Positions 34,984 through 43,895 of a DNA stretch of 64,000 nucleotides are shown here, one piece after another (positions within the stretch are counted from its first letter, which is position 1; each line of letters begins with the position of its first letter). The stretch spans positions 1-64,000 of the forward strand of contig JACQYB010000054.1 of NCBI GenBank assembly GCA_016208415.1. The letters run 5' to 3'. The notes under the pieces were generated by a model. The model did not search any database and was not told the origin of the DNA. It saw only the letters and a program-made list of their open reading frames with translations. Origin of the DNA: Betaproteobacteria bacterium (lineage in GTDB: Bacteria > Pseudomonadota > Gammaproteobacteria > Burkholderiales > Rhodocyclaceae). The position numbers and the translations under genes were made by a program.

Positions 34984-36717
34984 TCATGCAGGCATCGCCA
35001 TGGGCTGCGCACTGCTGCCCACTTCAAGTTCCGGTTCCGAAAGCTGTTTGGCGAGACGATCGGCAAGCCGGCATGTGAGTGCGGTAATCGTCATGGTGGG
35101 GAAATTCGCAGCCGCGGTGGGGAACACGGAACTCCCGGTGAGGTGCAGGTTGCTCATGCCATGGACCTTGAGATCGCGGTCTACCACGCCGTCGCGCGGC
35201 GACTCGTGCATGCGCGTGCCGCCCATGTGGTGCCAGCTCCATTCCGGGTGACGCGGCCAACCGCTGTCCTGCTGCGCGACCATCACATGGCCGGAACGCA
35301 TGTGGTGGCGCAAGCCCCGCTCGGGCTCCGGCCACTCCTTGTCCTCGATGGTCGGATCGAGTTCCACATCGGCCACACGGTTCATCTTCAATTCTTCGGC
35401 AAGGATGGCCCAGTTGCGATCGAAGGTGCGGCGCACCTGCGCCCCCAGGCGCCAATCCACCAACACGCGCCGCAGGCCCAGCGCATCGCGTTCGTCCGCC
35501 AGCGTCACGCGGCTGTCGGGGTCCGGCGCCGGCTCGACGATGGTCTGGAACTTCACCCCCGTGACCCAGGACGAGATGTGGAACAGGCGCGTGAGGGCAA
35601 ATCCGAAGGTGTCGATGGGATGGCCGAGCAGCCTGGCGATGTCGCCGGCCCAGGTGAACCCCGGCTGATGGGCGCCCGTGGCGCGCAGCTTCACGCGCAT
35701 CAGGGCTTTGGAGGCTTCCGTCCCCTCTCCGGGGAAGAGCGAGTGGAACCACGTCTGGGCGTTGAGGATGCCTTCGCGCTCCTGCACTTGCGGGCTGAGC
35801 ACGAAATGGCCGCCAAAGCTCACGCCGTGGGCCGATACCGAGGGGTTGAGGGCGTGGAAGCGGCAGTCGTAGAGCATGTTGTCCACCCACTCCTTGCGGA
35901 ACCGCACCTTCCCCGACAATAGCCGCGGGTGTTCCAGGTAGAAGCGCCCAACCTGATCATGGCCGTTGCCCAGACCGGCGGTCTGCACGCTGTTGGCGTT
36001 GAGCAGCAGGCGGATGTTCTCGATCCCACCTGCGGCAAGGATGAACTGCTTCGCCTTCGCCCACACGGTTCGTCCCGACAGCGTGCGCACCTTCAGTCTT
36101 GTGACGGTCGTGGCCGCAGGGTCGGTCTCGATGTCCACGACGTTGGCGTGGAGAAAGACCTGCACATTGCGCGCGCGCTCCAGTTGCGAGCGGTATTCGG
36201 CGCCAAGCCGGGTGGGCGGACTGAACTGGAAAATGATGTCCTGCACCTGGCCGCTGGTGAGCGGCACGCGGCGAACCGTGTGCTTGTTGATGGCCCGCTC
36301 CCAGAAATCCGGATCCCATTGGTTGGGGCCGAGTTGCAACAAGGGATGGGCCCGTTCGTAGTAGGCGAGCAAGTCATCCCGGGAAATGGGCCAGCCGCTG
36401 TCGGGTACCCATTGGCGCTGGCGAAAGTCGATTTCCTCGAACGGCCGGTTCCAGCCGCCCCAGCAATTGCTGCTGCCCCCCAGATACCGGCTGCGGCAAC
36501 CGTCGGCAAACTGGTACGGAATGCCGGTGCTGAGGCCGCGATTGAGGTCCATGGTGGCCTCGTCGGGCTCGAATCCCCCGCTTTCGAGTATGCAGGCGTC
36601 GATTCCCGCCCGCTCCAACTCCAGCGCCAGCGTGATGCCCGCCACCCCTGCGCCCACCACGCAGACGGTCTTCTCGATCAACGCGCCCTCATCCAGCGTC
36701 CTGGTATCGACGAACAT
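34984..36717 (-). CDS. GMC-family FAD-dependent oxidoreductase
   Basis: A complete 577-residue GMC oxidoreductase, starting MFVDTRTLDEG behind AGGGGA. It has the FAD-binding GAGVAGITLALELE, LESGGFEPDE, the CRSRYLGGSSNCWGGW block and ILAAGGIENIRLLL. The C-terminal substrate/FAD region contains WHHMGGTRMHESPRDGVVD, the catalytic-His region, and VFPTAAANFPTMTITAL. It is a paralogue of the partial protein at 1-1295. No signal peptide is evident. The substrate is unknown; the T2SS on one side and an 800-bp gap on the other do not help. A role in oxidising an alcohol or sugar intermediate is inferred from the family only. Confidence 0.92.
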   Translation of the reverse strand: MFVDTRTLDEGALIEKTVCVVGAGVAGITLALELERAGIDACILESGGFEPDEATMDLNRGLSTGIPYQFADGCRSRYLGGSSNCWGGWNRPFEEIDFRQRQWVPDSGWPISRDDLLAYYERAHPLLQLGPNQWDPDFWERAINKHTVRRVPLTSGQVQDIIFQFSPPTRLGAEYRSQLERARNVQVFLHANVVDIETDPAATTVTRLKVRTLSGRTVWAKAKQFILAAGGIENIRLLLNANSVQTAGLGNGHDQVGRFYLEHPRLLSGKVRFRKEWVDNMLYDCRFHALNPSVSAHGVSFGGHFVLSPQVQEREGILNAQTWFHSLFPGEGTEASKALMRVKLRATGAHQPGFTWAGDIARLLGHPIDTFGFALTRLFHISSWVTGVKFQTIVEPAPDPDSRVTLADERDALGLRRVLVDWRLGAQVRRTFDRNWAILAEELKMNRVADVELDPTIEDKEWPEPERGLRHHMRSGHVMVAQQDSGWPRHPEWSWHHMGGTRMHESPRDGVVDRDLKVHGMSNLHLTGSSVFPTAAANFPTMTITALTCRLADRLAKQLSEPELEVGSSAQPMAMPA

Positions 36718-37453
36718 CCTGTTTCCCCTTTTCTCTAGCCAATGTTGGTGGCACATCACTGCGGCCGGATACGGCGCGCCCACCGGACGCAACCGTTCCC
36801 GCTCGTTTCTTGACCGCCGTGCCTATTCCCGTTTAACGGCCGTGGTCACGCACAACATTAGCGCATACCTCGCAAGCGCCTGCAATGAAATAGTTCCTGA
36901 TTATGGAATGTCACAACCGTTCCCAGATCCACTTCGCGCGCCGCCGTTAAGGCGTTGGTTTTATAGCGGATAGTTCCACTTCTTCACAAGATGGAGAAGC
37001 AGAGTCCATGCAATCATATTGCTTTCTGATGATGCGTATGGCCTGTTTACACGCGTACTGTATAATTTTGCCGGGCCATTGAGGGAACCATGTACTTTGT
37101 TGCGGACGCGGGCGAAGGATGCCGTCGATGCTTGCACGTGCGTAATCACCCATGCAGGAACACAGCATCGCCCGAGCCCACGCAGAGTCGATGGTCCGCC
37201 AGGCACTTCATCGCCGCGCTCGCGCGCGCCGCCTGAATGTCGATCGTCACCCTGCCAACGAGGCCAAGTGTTGCCGCCGAGTCGCCGACCACGCGGTATG
37301 GGCACGGAACAGGACGAAAGACACGGGGCAGCGGACCATCCCTCGCCCTGCCGGGCAGCAGCTCAGCAGCGGAAATCGGCGGCACCCGAAGGATGGGCCT
37401 GGGGCGGGCCACGCCTGCGTCCTCAGCCGCGGTGGCGCCGCGGAGGAATCACG
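36718..37453. other. Large intergenic region, AT-rich in its left half
   Basis: No credible gene on either strand in over 700 bp. The stretch 36961-37080 is roughly 43% GC by my count, far below its surroundings, and contains TATAAT at 37070-37075. A 47-codon plus-strand frame from 37090 (with GAGGGA upstream) shows no family resemblance. The region could hold the promoter of the GMC gene, a small RNA or decayed foreign DNA. Confidence 0.4.
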
Positions 37454-37486
37454 AATTGAAAACGGCGGCGGAACACCTGCCGCCGT
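37454..37486 (-). terminator. Rho-independent terminator of the binding-protein gene
   Basis: On the minus strand ACGGCGGC and GCCGCCGT pair around a 9-base loop and are followed by TTTTCAATT. It lies 46 bp past the stop of the binding-protein gene. Confidence 0.8.
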
Positions 37487-37531
37487 CATGGTGGCCTTCA
37501 GCCGGGCCAGTGGAGACGCCGACTCCGCGGA

Positions 37532-38740
37532 TCAGGCCAGTTTGCAGCCCCGGCCGGGATCCGCAAGTGCCTTGTGGGCGATCCCCGTGACCCGGTTTTC
37601 CTTGCCCACCACCTTGCGCAGATAAATGTCCATCACCGGGTTGTGGGCCCTGGACATCGTGAACGGCCCCCGCGGACTATCGATCCTGGCCGACTCCATG
37701 GCCTTGATGACGCCCTGCATGCTGCCAACGTCCCCCTTCACCGCCTCCAGCCCTGCCGCCAGAAGCAGGCCGGTATCGTAGCCTTGCACGGCATAGACGT
37801 CCGGCTGCTGCTTGAAGGCCTTGGCGTAGGCCAGGCGGAACTGCTGGTTGCGCGGCGTCTCGAGGCCGTCGCCGTAGTGCAGGGTGGTTTCGATGCCCTG
37901 CGCCACGCCGCTCACGGCCTCCAGCACGCCGTCGGTGAGAAAACCGGAGCCATACAGGGGAATCTTGTCGCGCAGACCGGCCGCGGCGTAGTCGGTGAGG
38001 AATTTCGCCGCCCCGCCGCCGGCGAAGAAGCAGGCCACCGCATCGGGCCGAATCGAGGCGATTTCCGTCAGCAGCGCCTGGAATTCCACGTTCGGGAAGG
38101 GCACGAACAGCTCCTTCAACACCTTGCCTCCCGCCTTGGTGAAACCCTCGCGGAAGGCCGCCAGGGACTCCTCGCCCGCCGCGTACTTCCACGTGATGTA
38201 CGCCGCCGTCCTGTGGCCGCGCTCCACCATGACCTTGCCGATGGGATAGGTGGGCTGCCAGTTGGAAAACGACGTGCGGAACACATTGGGGGCGCACAGC
38301 GCGCCCGTCAGGGCATCGGCGCCGGCATTGGGGATGATGGTCAGCACGCCCGTCTCCCGCGCCACCTTCGCCATGCCCATGGCCACACCGGAATGCACGG
38401 TGCCGATGAGCACGTCCACCTTGTCGCGCTGCACCAGCTTGTTGGCATTTTCCGGAGCTTTCGCCGGGTTGGATTCGTCATCCACCGTGTAGAACTCGAT
38501 CTCCCGCCCCCCCAGCCTGCCGCCCCGCTCCTGGATGACCAGCTTGAGGCCGTTGGTGATGGCCACGCCGAGTTGGGCGTAGGTCCCCGTATACGGCAGC
38601 ATCAGGCCGACCCTCAGCTTCGCCGGCTGAGCCGTGGCCAGCCGGGTGGGCAGCACGCTGGCAGCGGCTGCAAGACCGGCTCCCGCGGCCGCTGCCTTCA
38701 GGAAGTCACGGCGCGGTGTGCGCATGTTGCCTACTGCCAT
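37532..38740 (-). CDS. Tat-exported branched-chain amino acid-type ABC substrate-binding protein
   Basis: A 402-residue periplasmic binding protein of the LivJ/LivK (Peripla_BP_6) type. The N-terminus has a twin-arginine motif (RRDFLKAAAAGAGLAAAASV), so export is by Tat. The mature part opens LRVGLMLPYTGTYAQLGVAITNG and shows DDESNPAKAPENANKLV, VLIGTVHSG and YDTGLLLAAGLEA, the usual order. The ATG at 38740 has AAGGAGGAG upstream. No permease or ATPase genes are adjacent, so it is an orphan in this window. The ligand may be an amino acid, an amide or an aromatic compound. It is followed by a terminator. Confidence 0.92.
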   Translation of the reverse strand: MAVGNMRTPRRDFLKAAAAGAGLAAAASVLPTRLATAQPAKLRVGLMLPYTGTYAQLGVAITNGLKLVIQERGGRLGGREIEFYTVDDESNPAKAPENANKLVQRDKVDVLIGTVHSGVAMGMAKVARETGVLTIIPNAGADALTGALCAPNVFRTSFSNWQPTYPIGKVMVERGHRTAAYITWKYAAGEESLAAFREGFTKAGGKVLKELFVPFPNVEFQALLTEIASIRPDAVACFFAGGGAAKFLTDYAAAGLRDKIPLYGSGFLTDGVLEAVSGVAQGIETTLHYGDGLETPRNQQFRLAYAKAFKQQPDVYAVQGYDTGLLLAAGLEAVKGDVGSMQGVIKAMESARIDSPRGPFTMSRAHNPVMDIYLRKVVGKENRVTGIAHKALADPGRGCKLA

Positions 38741-38793
38741 GGGTCTCCTCCTTGTTGTGGTCATGAAGAGGCGGTCGCGTCAGGAATCATGGC

Positions 38794-38831
38794 ACCGCCC
38801 CGCGGGCGCTCTCCCCGCGCCGCCGGGCGGT
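38794..38831 (-). other. GC-rich hairpin after the hydrolase frame
   Basis: Outer arms ACCGCCC/GGGCGGT and an inner CGCGGG/CCCGCG stem lie 10 bp beyond the stop at 38841. No T-run follows on the minus strand. It may be a transcript 3' end, but this is uncertain. Confidence 0.35.
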
Positions 38832-38840
38832 TCGCTTTCC

Positions 38841-39746
38841 TCACGCGGCCGTCAGGAACTCGCCCACGATGCCGATCTGCCCGGCATCCATCAGCATCGG
38901 TGCATGGCCAATTCCGGGGATCTGCACCACCCTCGGCTGCGGCCCTCTCGCGCCCATCGCCATGGCCGTTTCGTGGCACAGCAGGTCGGAATGCTCACCG
39001 CGGATCACCAGTGTCGGGCAGCGGATCGCGTCGAACACCGGCCACAGATCCACGTCCGCGACGATGGCGCTGCGGAAGGGATCGCCGATGGCCGGGTCGT
39101 AGCGCAGCCGCAGGCTGCGCTCGCCATCCGCCCGAACGGAGTGCTCGGTGAGATGGCGGCATTGCCGGTCGTCGAGCGGCGCGAAGGGTGCGCCCACGAG
39201 GCGCAGATACTTCTCCGCCGCCTCCAGGGTGTCGAAGCGCGGCGAATTGCCGACATACTCGGCGATGCGCCGCAGGGCCACCGCGGGGATCACCGGCCCC
39301 ACATCGTTGAGCACCAGCCGGCGTATGGGCGACAGCGGCTGACTGGCAATGAGCATGCCGATCAGCCCCCCCATGGAGGTGCCGACCCAATCCACCTCCT
39401 CGGCCCCGATGCGCGCCAGCAGCGTGATCATGTCGTTGACGTAGACGGGCAGGGCATAGTCGGCCGAGACCTTCAGCCAGTCGCTGCGGCCCCGCCCCGC
39501 GACATCCGGACATACCACGCGGTAGTGTTGCGCCAGTGCCTGCGCCAGGAAGTCGAAGTCGCGCCCATTGCGCGTGAGGCCGTGGACACAGACCAGCACG
39601 CGCGGATTGTCGGGATCACCCCACTCCGTGTAGGCCATGTGATGCAAGCCCCCCGGAGCCATGCACAGCAGGCGGCGCTGATGCATGCCGGTCGTCCGTA
39701 GTCCGAGCGGCAGGAGGAGGCGTTGCAGGCTTCGAAATGGATTCAT
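38841..39746 (-). other. Alpha/beta hydrolase module with a possible start of its own
   Basis: The last 301 codons of the frame above form a complete alpha/beta hydrolase. It begins at an internal ATG (MNPFRSLQRLLLPLG) and contains an oxyanion HG motif, the nucleophile elbow GTSMGG, an acidic residue in RGEHSD and a His in GIGHAP. No clear ribosome-binding site precedes the ATG. A TAG lies one base out of frame 26-28 bp upstream of the ATG, so a single-base indel could have removed a comEC stop. The substrate is unknown. Confidence 0.7.
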
Positions 39747-42242
39747 GGCGCAAGACAGGGTCGGCAAGAAACCCAGTCTAGCATCGCGAGGCCGCTGCCC
39801 ATGGCGTCGGAAGCTGCGCGGGGGAAGACCCCCTAGCGTCACCGCCACGGCGCCGTCCAGATCCGTGCGCAGCAGGCGTGCCCCGGACCGGGAATAGCGC
39901 TCCATCACCAATGGATGGGGATGTCGAAACCTGCTGCGGTAGCCCACGGGAAAAATGGCCGTGCGCGCACCCACCGCCTCCACGAAGGCCACGGTGGATG
40001 AACTGCGGCTGCCGTGGTGCGGCACCACCAGGAACGTGCTGGGCAAGGCGCCGTCGCTGCGCGCCAGCAGGGCGGCTTCCCCATCGGCCTCGATGTCGGA
40101 AGTGAGCAGCAGCGCACGCCCTCCGGCCGTGATCCGCAACACGCAACTCAGATCATTGCGCCGCACCTTGCCCGAGGCATAGGCCTCCGGCCCGGGATGG
40201 AGCACTTCAAAGCCCACCCCGTCCCAGTCCCAGCCGGACCCGGCGAGGCAGCGCGTCGCTGCCGGCGCGGTCTCCACCAGGGCATGGGTCAAGCCCAGGG
40301 AACTCATCACTTCCGCCACCGGCACCCCCTTCAGGACCGAGGCGGCGCCGCCCACGTGGTCGGTGTCCTCGTGCGTCAGCACCAGGGTATCCAGGCGGGT
40401 GACCCCCATCGCGCGCAGGTAGGGCAGGACGATGCGCGTACCGCTGTCCGATTCCCGGGAGTATTGCGGCCCGGCGTCGAACAGCAGATCGTGGGTGCGG
40501 GTCTGCACGTGCGCCGCCAGACCCTGCCCCACGTCCAGCACCGTGACGCGCGCCTCGCCCTCGGACGGCCGCGGCGGCGCCACCGCCACCAGCGGCAGCA
40601 GCATCGCCGCCGCCGTCCATTTTCCCGGCACGCCGCGCGGCAGCAGCAGCACCGCGGCGCCCGTGATGCCAAGCGCCACCGCCCACGCGGGCGGGACCGG
40701 CTGCTGCCACACCGCCAGCGGCAAGTCCGCCAGCCATTCCAGCATCCCCATGAGCGCCGCCATGAAGCCATGGGCCAGCTCCAGCAGCCACGGCACCGGC
40801 AGCGCCACGGCCAGCAGCGCCAGCGGCGTCACCACCAGGCTCACCAGCGGAATCGCCACGGCGTTGGCAATGGGCGACACCATCGAGAACTGCTGGAACA
40901 GTGCCAGCAGCACGGGCAGCAGGCCCACCGTCACCGCCCACTGGCTGCGCAGCCACTGGCGCATGACGCCGCCGCGGCCCACCCGCCCGCTGTCCACCAG
41001 CAGGAGCACCGCCACCGCACCGAAGGACAGCCAGAAGCCGGCCGCCAACACCGCCCAGGGGTCAAGCACCAGCACCACCAGCAGCGCCAGGGCGAGCACA
41101 TGCCGCGCCGCGCTGACGCGGTCCAGCCACAGCGCCAGCGCCACCACCGAAATCATGTACAGCGTGCGCTGCGCCGGCACGGCGAATCCGGCCAGCAGGC
41201 AGTACAGCAAAGCGCCGACCCAGCCGCCCACCGCCGCGGCCTTCTGGGCCGGCAGGCGCAGGGCCAGCCGCGAGCGCCGCCACGCCCAGCCCACCAGTGC
41301 ATGGATCAGCCCCGCCACCATGGTGACGTGCAGACCCGAGATGCTCATCAGATGGGTGACGCCGGTACGGCTGAACACCTGCCACTGCTGCGACGGCACC
41401 GCGCGCTGGTCGCCCACCGCCAGCGCCACCAGAACGCCCGCGTAGTCGTGCTCCGGCAGGGCGGCTTCGAACCGGCCGCGCACGCTCTCCCGCAGCCGCT
41501 CCACCAGCAGCCCGGGTCGCCACACCAGGGCATCGAGCCGCTGGTTCGGCACGGCCAGGGCCGTGCTGCGCACGTAGCCGGCCGCGCGAATCCCGCGCTC
41601 CAGCAGCCACCCCTCCCAGTCCAGGCCGTGGGGATTGACGTAGCCGTGGGGGCGTTTGAGGCGCAGGGTGAGTTGCCAGCGCTCGCCCGCATGCACCTCC
41701 TCGGCGGCATGCAGTTCGGCGTCGCGCCAGCCGCGGTACCACGCCACCGAGAGGCGCCGCGGCACCCGCTCCTGCGCCTGCTCCACCTCGAAATCGAAGC
41801 GCACCCCCCGCTCCAGCGCCTGCGGCAGGCTCGCCACCAGGCCGGTCACCACGATGTCGCGGCCCTCGTTTTCCGCCGGGAGTTCGTCTGCGAGACGCAA
41901 CTCGGCCCGCCATGCGGCCCACGTGAATCCAAGCAGGAAGGCCGCGACCACCGCGCCGATGCGTCCGACGGAAGCGGCCCGGGCACCGCCCGCGTGCGGC
42001 AGTGCCACGGACCCGAGCAGCACCAGCGCGCCGCCCGCCGCCGCCCATGGCAGCACCTCGACCTGCGGCAGCAGCGGCTGAAGCTGGCATAGCCAGACGC
42101 CAAACGCGAAGGCGATGACCATCGGCAGCATGGCGCCCAGCGGCGCGGGCCTGCCTCCTGCGCCTCCATCGGCGCGCGGCCCGGCCGCGCTCGCCATTCG
42201 ATCTGCTTCGCCGCCGCCCGGCCTTCGGCTAGAATCGGTCAC
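38841..42242 (-). CDS. comEC: ComEC/Rec2 DNA-uptake channel continuous with an alpha/beta hydrolase
   Basis: One uninterrupted frame of 1133 codons. Residues about 1-830 are ComEC: N-terminal helices and an OB-like domain, the competence domain with VLVALAVGDQRAVPSQQWQVFSRTGVTHLMSISGLH, many transmembrane helices, then a metallo-beta-lactamase domain (LDVGQG, LTHEDTDHVGG, VPHHGSRSS) ending near LLRTDLDGAVAVTLGG. Residues 833-1133 are an alpha/beta hydrolase (CVHGLTRNGRDF, nucleophile GTSMGG, GIGHAPML). ComEC moves single-stranded DNA across the inner membrane. The start is GTG 42242 (GGAAGG upstream), but ATG 42197 is possible because only 20 bp separate GTG 42242 from the divergent gene. Fusion or independent translation of the hydrolase cannot be decided here. 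Confidence 0.85.
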   Translation of the reverse strand: MTDSSRRPGGGEADRMASAAGPRADGGAGGRPAPLGAMLPMVIAFAFGVWLCQLQPLLPQVEVLPWAAAGGALVLLGSVALPHAGGARAASVGRIGAVVAAFLLGFTWAAWRAELRLADELPAENEGRDIVVTGLVASLPQALERGVRFDFEVEQAQERVPRRLSVAWYRGWRDAELHAAEEVHAGERWQLTLRLKRPHGYVNPHGLDWEGWLLERGIRAAGYVRSTALAVPNQRLDALVWRPGLLVERLRESVRGRFEAALPEHDYAGVLVALAVGDQRAVPSQQWQVFSRTGVTHLMSISGLHVTMVAGLIHALVGWAWRRSRLALRLPAQKAAAVGGWVGALLYCLLAGFAVPAQRTLYMISVVALALWLDRVSAARHVLALALLVVLVLDPWAVLAAGFWLSFGAVAVLLLVDSGRVGRGGVMRQWLRSQWAVTVGLLPVLLALFQQFSMVSPIANAVAIPLVSLVVTPLALLAVALPVPWLLELAHGFMAALMGMLEWLADLPLAVWQQPVPPAWAVALGITGAAVLLLPRGVPGKWTAAAMLLPLVAVAPPRPSEGEARVTVLDVGQGLAAHVQTRTHDLLFDAGPQYSRESDSGTRIVLPYLRAMGVTRLDTLVLTHEDTDHVGGAASVLKGVPVAEVMSSLGLTHALVETAPAATRCLAGSGWDWDGVGFEVLHPGPEAYASGKVRRNDLSCVLRITAGGRALLLTSDIEADGEAALLARSDGALPSTFLVVPHHGSRSSSTVAFVEAVGARTAIFPVGYRSRFRHPHPLVMERYSRSGARLLRTDLDGAVAVTLGGLPPRSFRRHGQRPRDARLGFLPTLSCAMNPFRSLQRLLLPLGLRTTGMHQRRLLCMAPGGLHHMAYTEWGDPDNPRVLVCVHGLTRNGRDFDFLAQALAQHYRVVCPDVAGRGRSDWLKVSADYALPVYVNDMITLLARIGAEEVDWVGTSMGGLIGMLIASQPLSPIRRLVLNDVGPVIPAVALRRIAEYVGNSPRFDTLEAAEKYLRLVGAPFAPLDDRQCRHLTEHSVRADGERSLRLRYDPAIGDPFRSAIVADVDLWPVFDAIRCPTLVIRGEHSDLLCHETAMAMGARGPQPRVVQIPGIGHAPMLMDAGQIGIVGEFLTAA

Positions 42243-42262
42243 GCCCCTGCCTTCCCGAGCGC

Positions 42263-42811
42263 ATGCGCAAGCACCTCCGGCAATACCTTCCCGACCACGG
42301 GTCCATACGTTCCAACCGTTGGCTGGCGCCGTTCGGCGATACGCTCCTGCATCCCCGGCTGTGGCACCTCAACCGCCGTTCCGCGGCAGGCGCGGTGGCG
42401 GTAGGGCTGTTCTGCGGGCTCATCCCCGGTCCGTTCCAGATGCTGGGCGCCACCATCCTTGCGGTGATCTTCCGGGTCAATCTGCCGCTGTCGCTGCTCA
42501 CCACCCTCTATACCAATCCGTTCACCATCGTTCCCTTATATGTCATCGCCTTCGGACTCGGCAAGCTGGTATTGCGGACCGAAGGTCAGTTCACCCACCC
42601 TCCGGAATGGGGAGCGGAAGGGCTGGTGCCCTGGGTCACGGGGCTGATGGAGTGGATGGCCAGCCAGGGCAGACCGCTGGCGCTGGGGCTGGTGCTGCTT
42701 GCCCTGTTGCTGGCGGTGGCAGGCTACGGGGTGATGCGGGGCGCCTGGCGCCTCTACCTGGTCCGCGCCTGGCATCGCCGCCGGGCCAGACGCCATGGCC
42801 CGGACGCCTGA
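42263..42811 (+). CDS. DUF2062 domain membrane protein
   Basis: A 182-residue protein with the DUF2062 pattern: an N-terminal basic segment, AGAVAVGLFCGLIPGPFQMLGATILAVIFRVNLPLS, YTNPFTIVPLY and a C-terminal transmembrane helix (about 140-165). Function is unknown in the family; members are inner-membrane proteins in many Proteobacteria. It overlaps the next gene by 17 bp, so the two are co-translated. It starts only 20 bp from the divergent comEC GTG. Confidence 0.88.
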   Translation: MRKHLRQYLPDHGSIRSNRWLAPFGDTLLHPRLWHLNRRSAAGAVAVGLFCGLIPGPFQMLGATILAVIFRVNLPLSLLTTLYTNPFTIVPLYVIAFGLGKLVLRTEGQFTHPPEWGAEGLVPWVTGLMEWMASQGRPLALGLVLLALLLAVAGYGVMRGAWRLYLVRAWHRRRARRHGPDA

Positions 42812-43850
42812 CCGCCCGAAATCTTCGGCCCGCCGGCCCCTGCCGCGGGTCATCGTGCGCATACTGTGGGCGCTGGCGCTGCTGGGGCTGCTGCTGGCGC
42901 TCGGCACGGCGGGGCTGTGCTACATCGGCGAGGGCCGGCACTCCCTCAGCGACTGCTTCTACATGACGGCGATCACCGTCACCACGGTGGGATATGGGGA
43001 AATCGTCAGCCTCGATCACTCGCCTGGCGGGCGGATCTTCGTCTCGGGCCTGGCCGTGCTGGGTTTCGGCCTGCTGACCTTCACCTTCTCAAGCATCACC
43101 GTGTTCTTTCTTGAGACCGACCTGAACGAAGCTCTGAGGAGACGGCGCATGGAAACGGCAATCCGCAAGCTTTATGGCCACTACATCATCTGCGGATTCG
43201 GTCGCGTCGGCCTGAACGTGGCCGCGGAACTGGAGGCCACGGGCCGCCACTTCGTGGCCATCGACGAGAACCTCGACACCCTCGAGACCCACAAGGAGAA
43301 GACCCCGGGCCTGCTCTATCTCCACGGCGACGCCTCCGACGACGACATGCTGCTGCGCGCCGACATCGCCGACGCGGTGGGCGTGTTCGCCGTCACCGGC
43401 GACGACAGCCGCAATCTCATGATCACCCTCACGGCCCGCCAGCTCAATCCCAAGGTGCGTGTGGTGGCGCGCTGCCACGAGTTGCGCAATTCGGCCAAGA
43501 TGCGCAAGGCGGGGGCCAACGCCGTGGTGTCGCCGGATTTCACCGGCGGCATGCGCATCGCGTCGATGATGGTGCGCCCCAGCGTGGTCAGTTTCCTGGA
43601 GGAGATGCTGCGCACCGAACACAAGCTCAGGATCGAGGAGGTGCGTGTGCCATCGTCCTTCCAGCCGCGCCGACTGGTCGAACTGAACCTGCGGGGAACC
43701 AATTTCGTACTGCTGGCGGTGCGCGCCGACAAGGACTGGGTGTTCAATCCCGACCACGGTTTCGTGCTGCACCCCGGCCATACGCTCATCGCCATGGTTT
43801 CGCCGGCGGGACGCCAGGAACTCGCGTCCGCGCTCCTGCCCGCGGACTGA
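42795..43850 (+). CDS. Potassium channel with TrkA-N (RCK) domain
   Basis: A 351-residue inner-membrane channel. Transmembrane helix 1 lies at about 20-42, then the pore loop with selectivity filter TVGYGE (residues 64-69), helix 2 at about 83-106, and the RCK/TrkA-N domain with GFGRVGLNVAAELE (134-147). A TrkA-C-like region follows to the end. The two-helix architecture matches Kch/MthK-type channels that conduct K+ under ligand control (NAD(H) or Ca2+ by family). It overlaps the DUF2062 gene and converges with lolD. Confidence 0.92.
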   Translation: MARTPDRPKSSARRPLPRVIVRILWALALLGLLLALGTAGLCYIGEGRHSLSDCFYMTAITVTTVGYGEIVSLDHSPGGRIFVSGLAVLGFGLLTFTFSSITVFFLETDLNEALRRRRMETAIRKLYGHYIICGFGRVGLNVAAELEATGRHFVAIDENLDTLETHKEKTPGLLYLHGDASDDDMLLRADIADAVGVFAVTGDDSRNLMITLTARQLNPKVRVVARCHELRNSAKMRKAGANAVVSPDFTGGMRIASMMVRPSVVSFLEEMLRTEHKLRIEEVRVPSSFQPRRLVELNLRGTNFVLLAVRADKDWVFNPDHGFVLHPGHTLIAMVSPAGRQELASALLPAD

Positions 43851-43895
43851 TGCCGGCGTCCACCGGCCGGGCAGTCGCGCAGCCTTCGCGGCGGC

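Noticed and set aside
37090-37233. A 47-codon plus-strand frame after TATAAT with GAGGGA upstream
   Set aside because: The translation is Arg/Cys-rich and unlike any family; the promoter lacks a -35 at proper spacing.
40014-42092. A 692-codon plus-strand frame opposite comEC
   Set aside because: It is low in complexity (Gln/His/Arg-rich) and wholly antisense to a conserved membrane protein.
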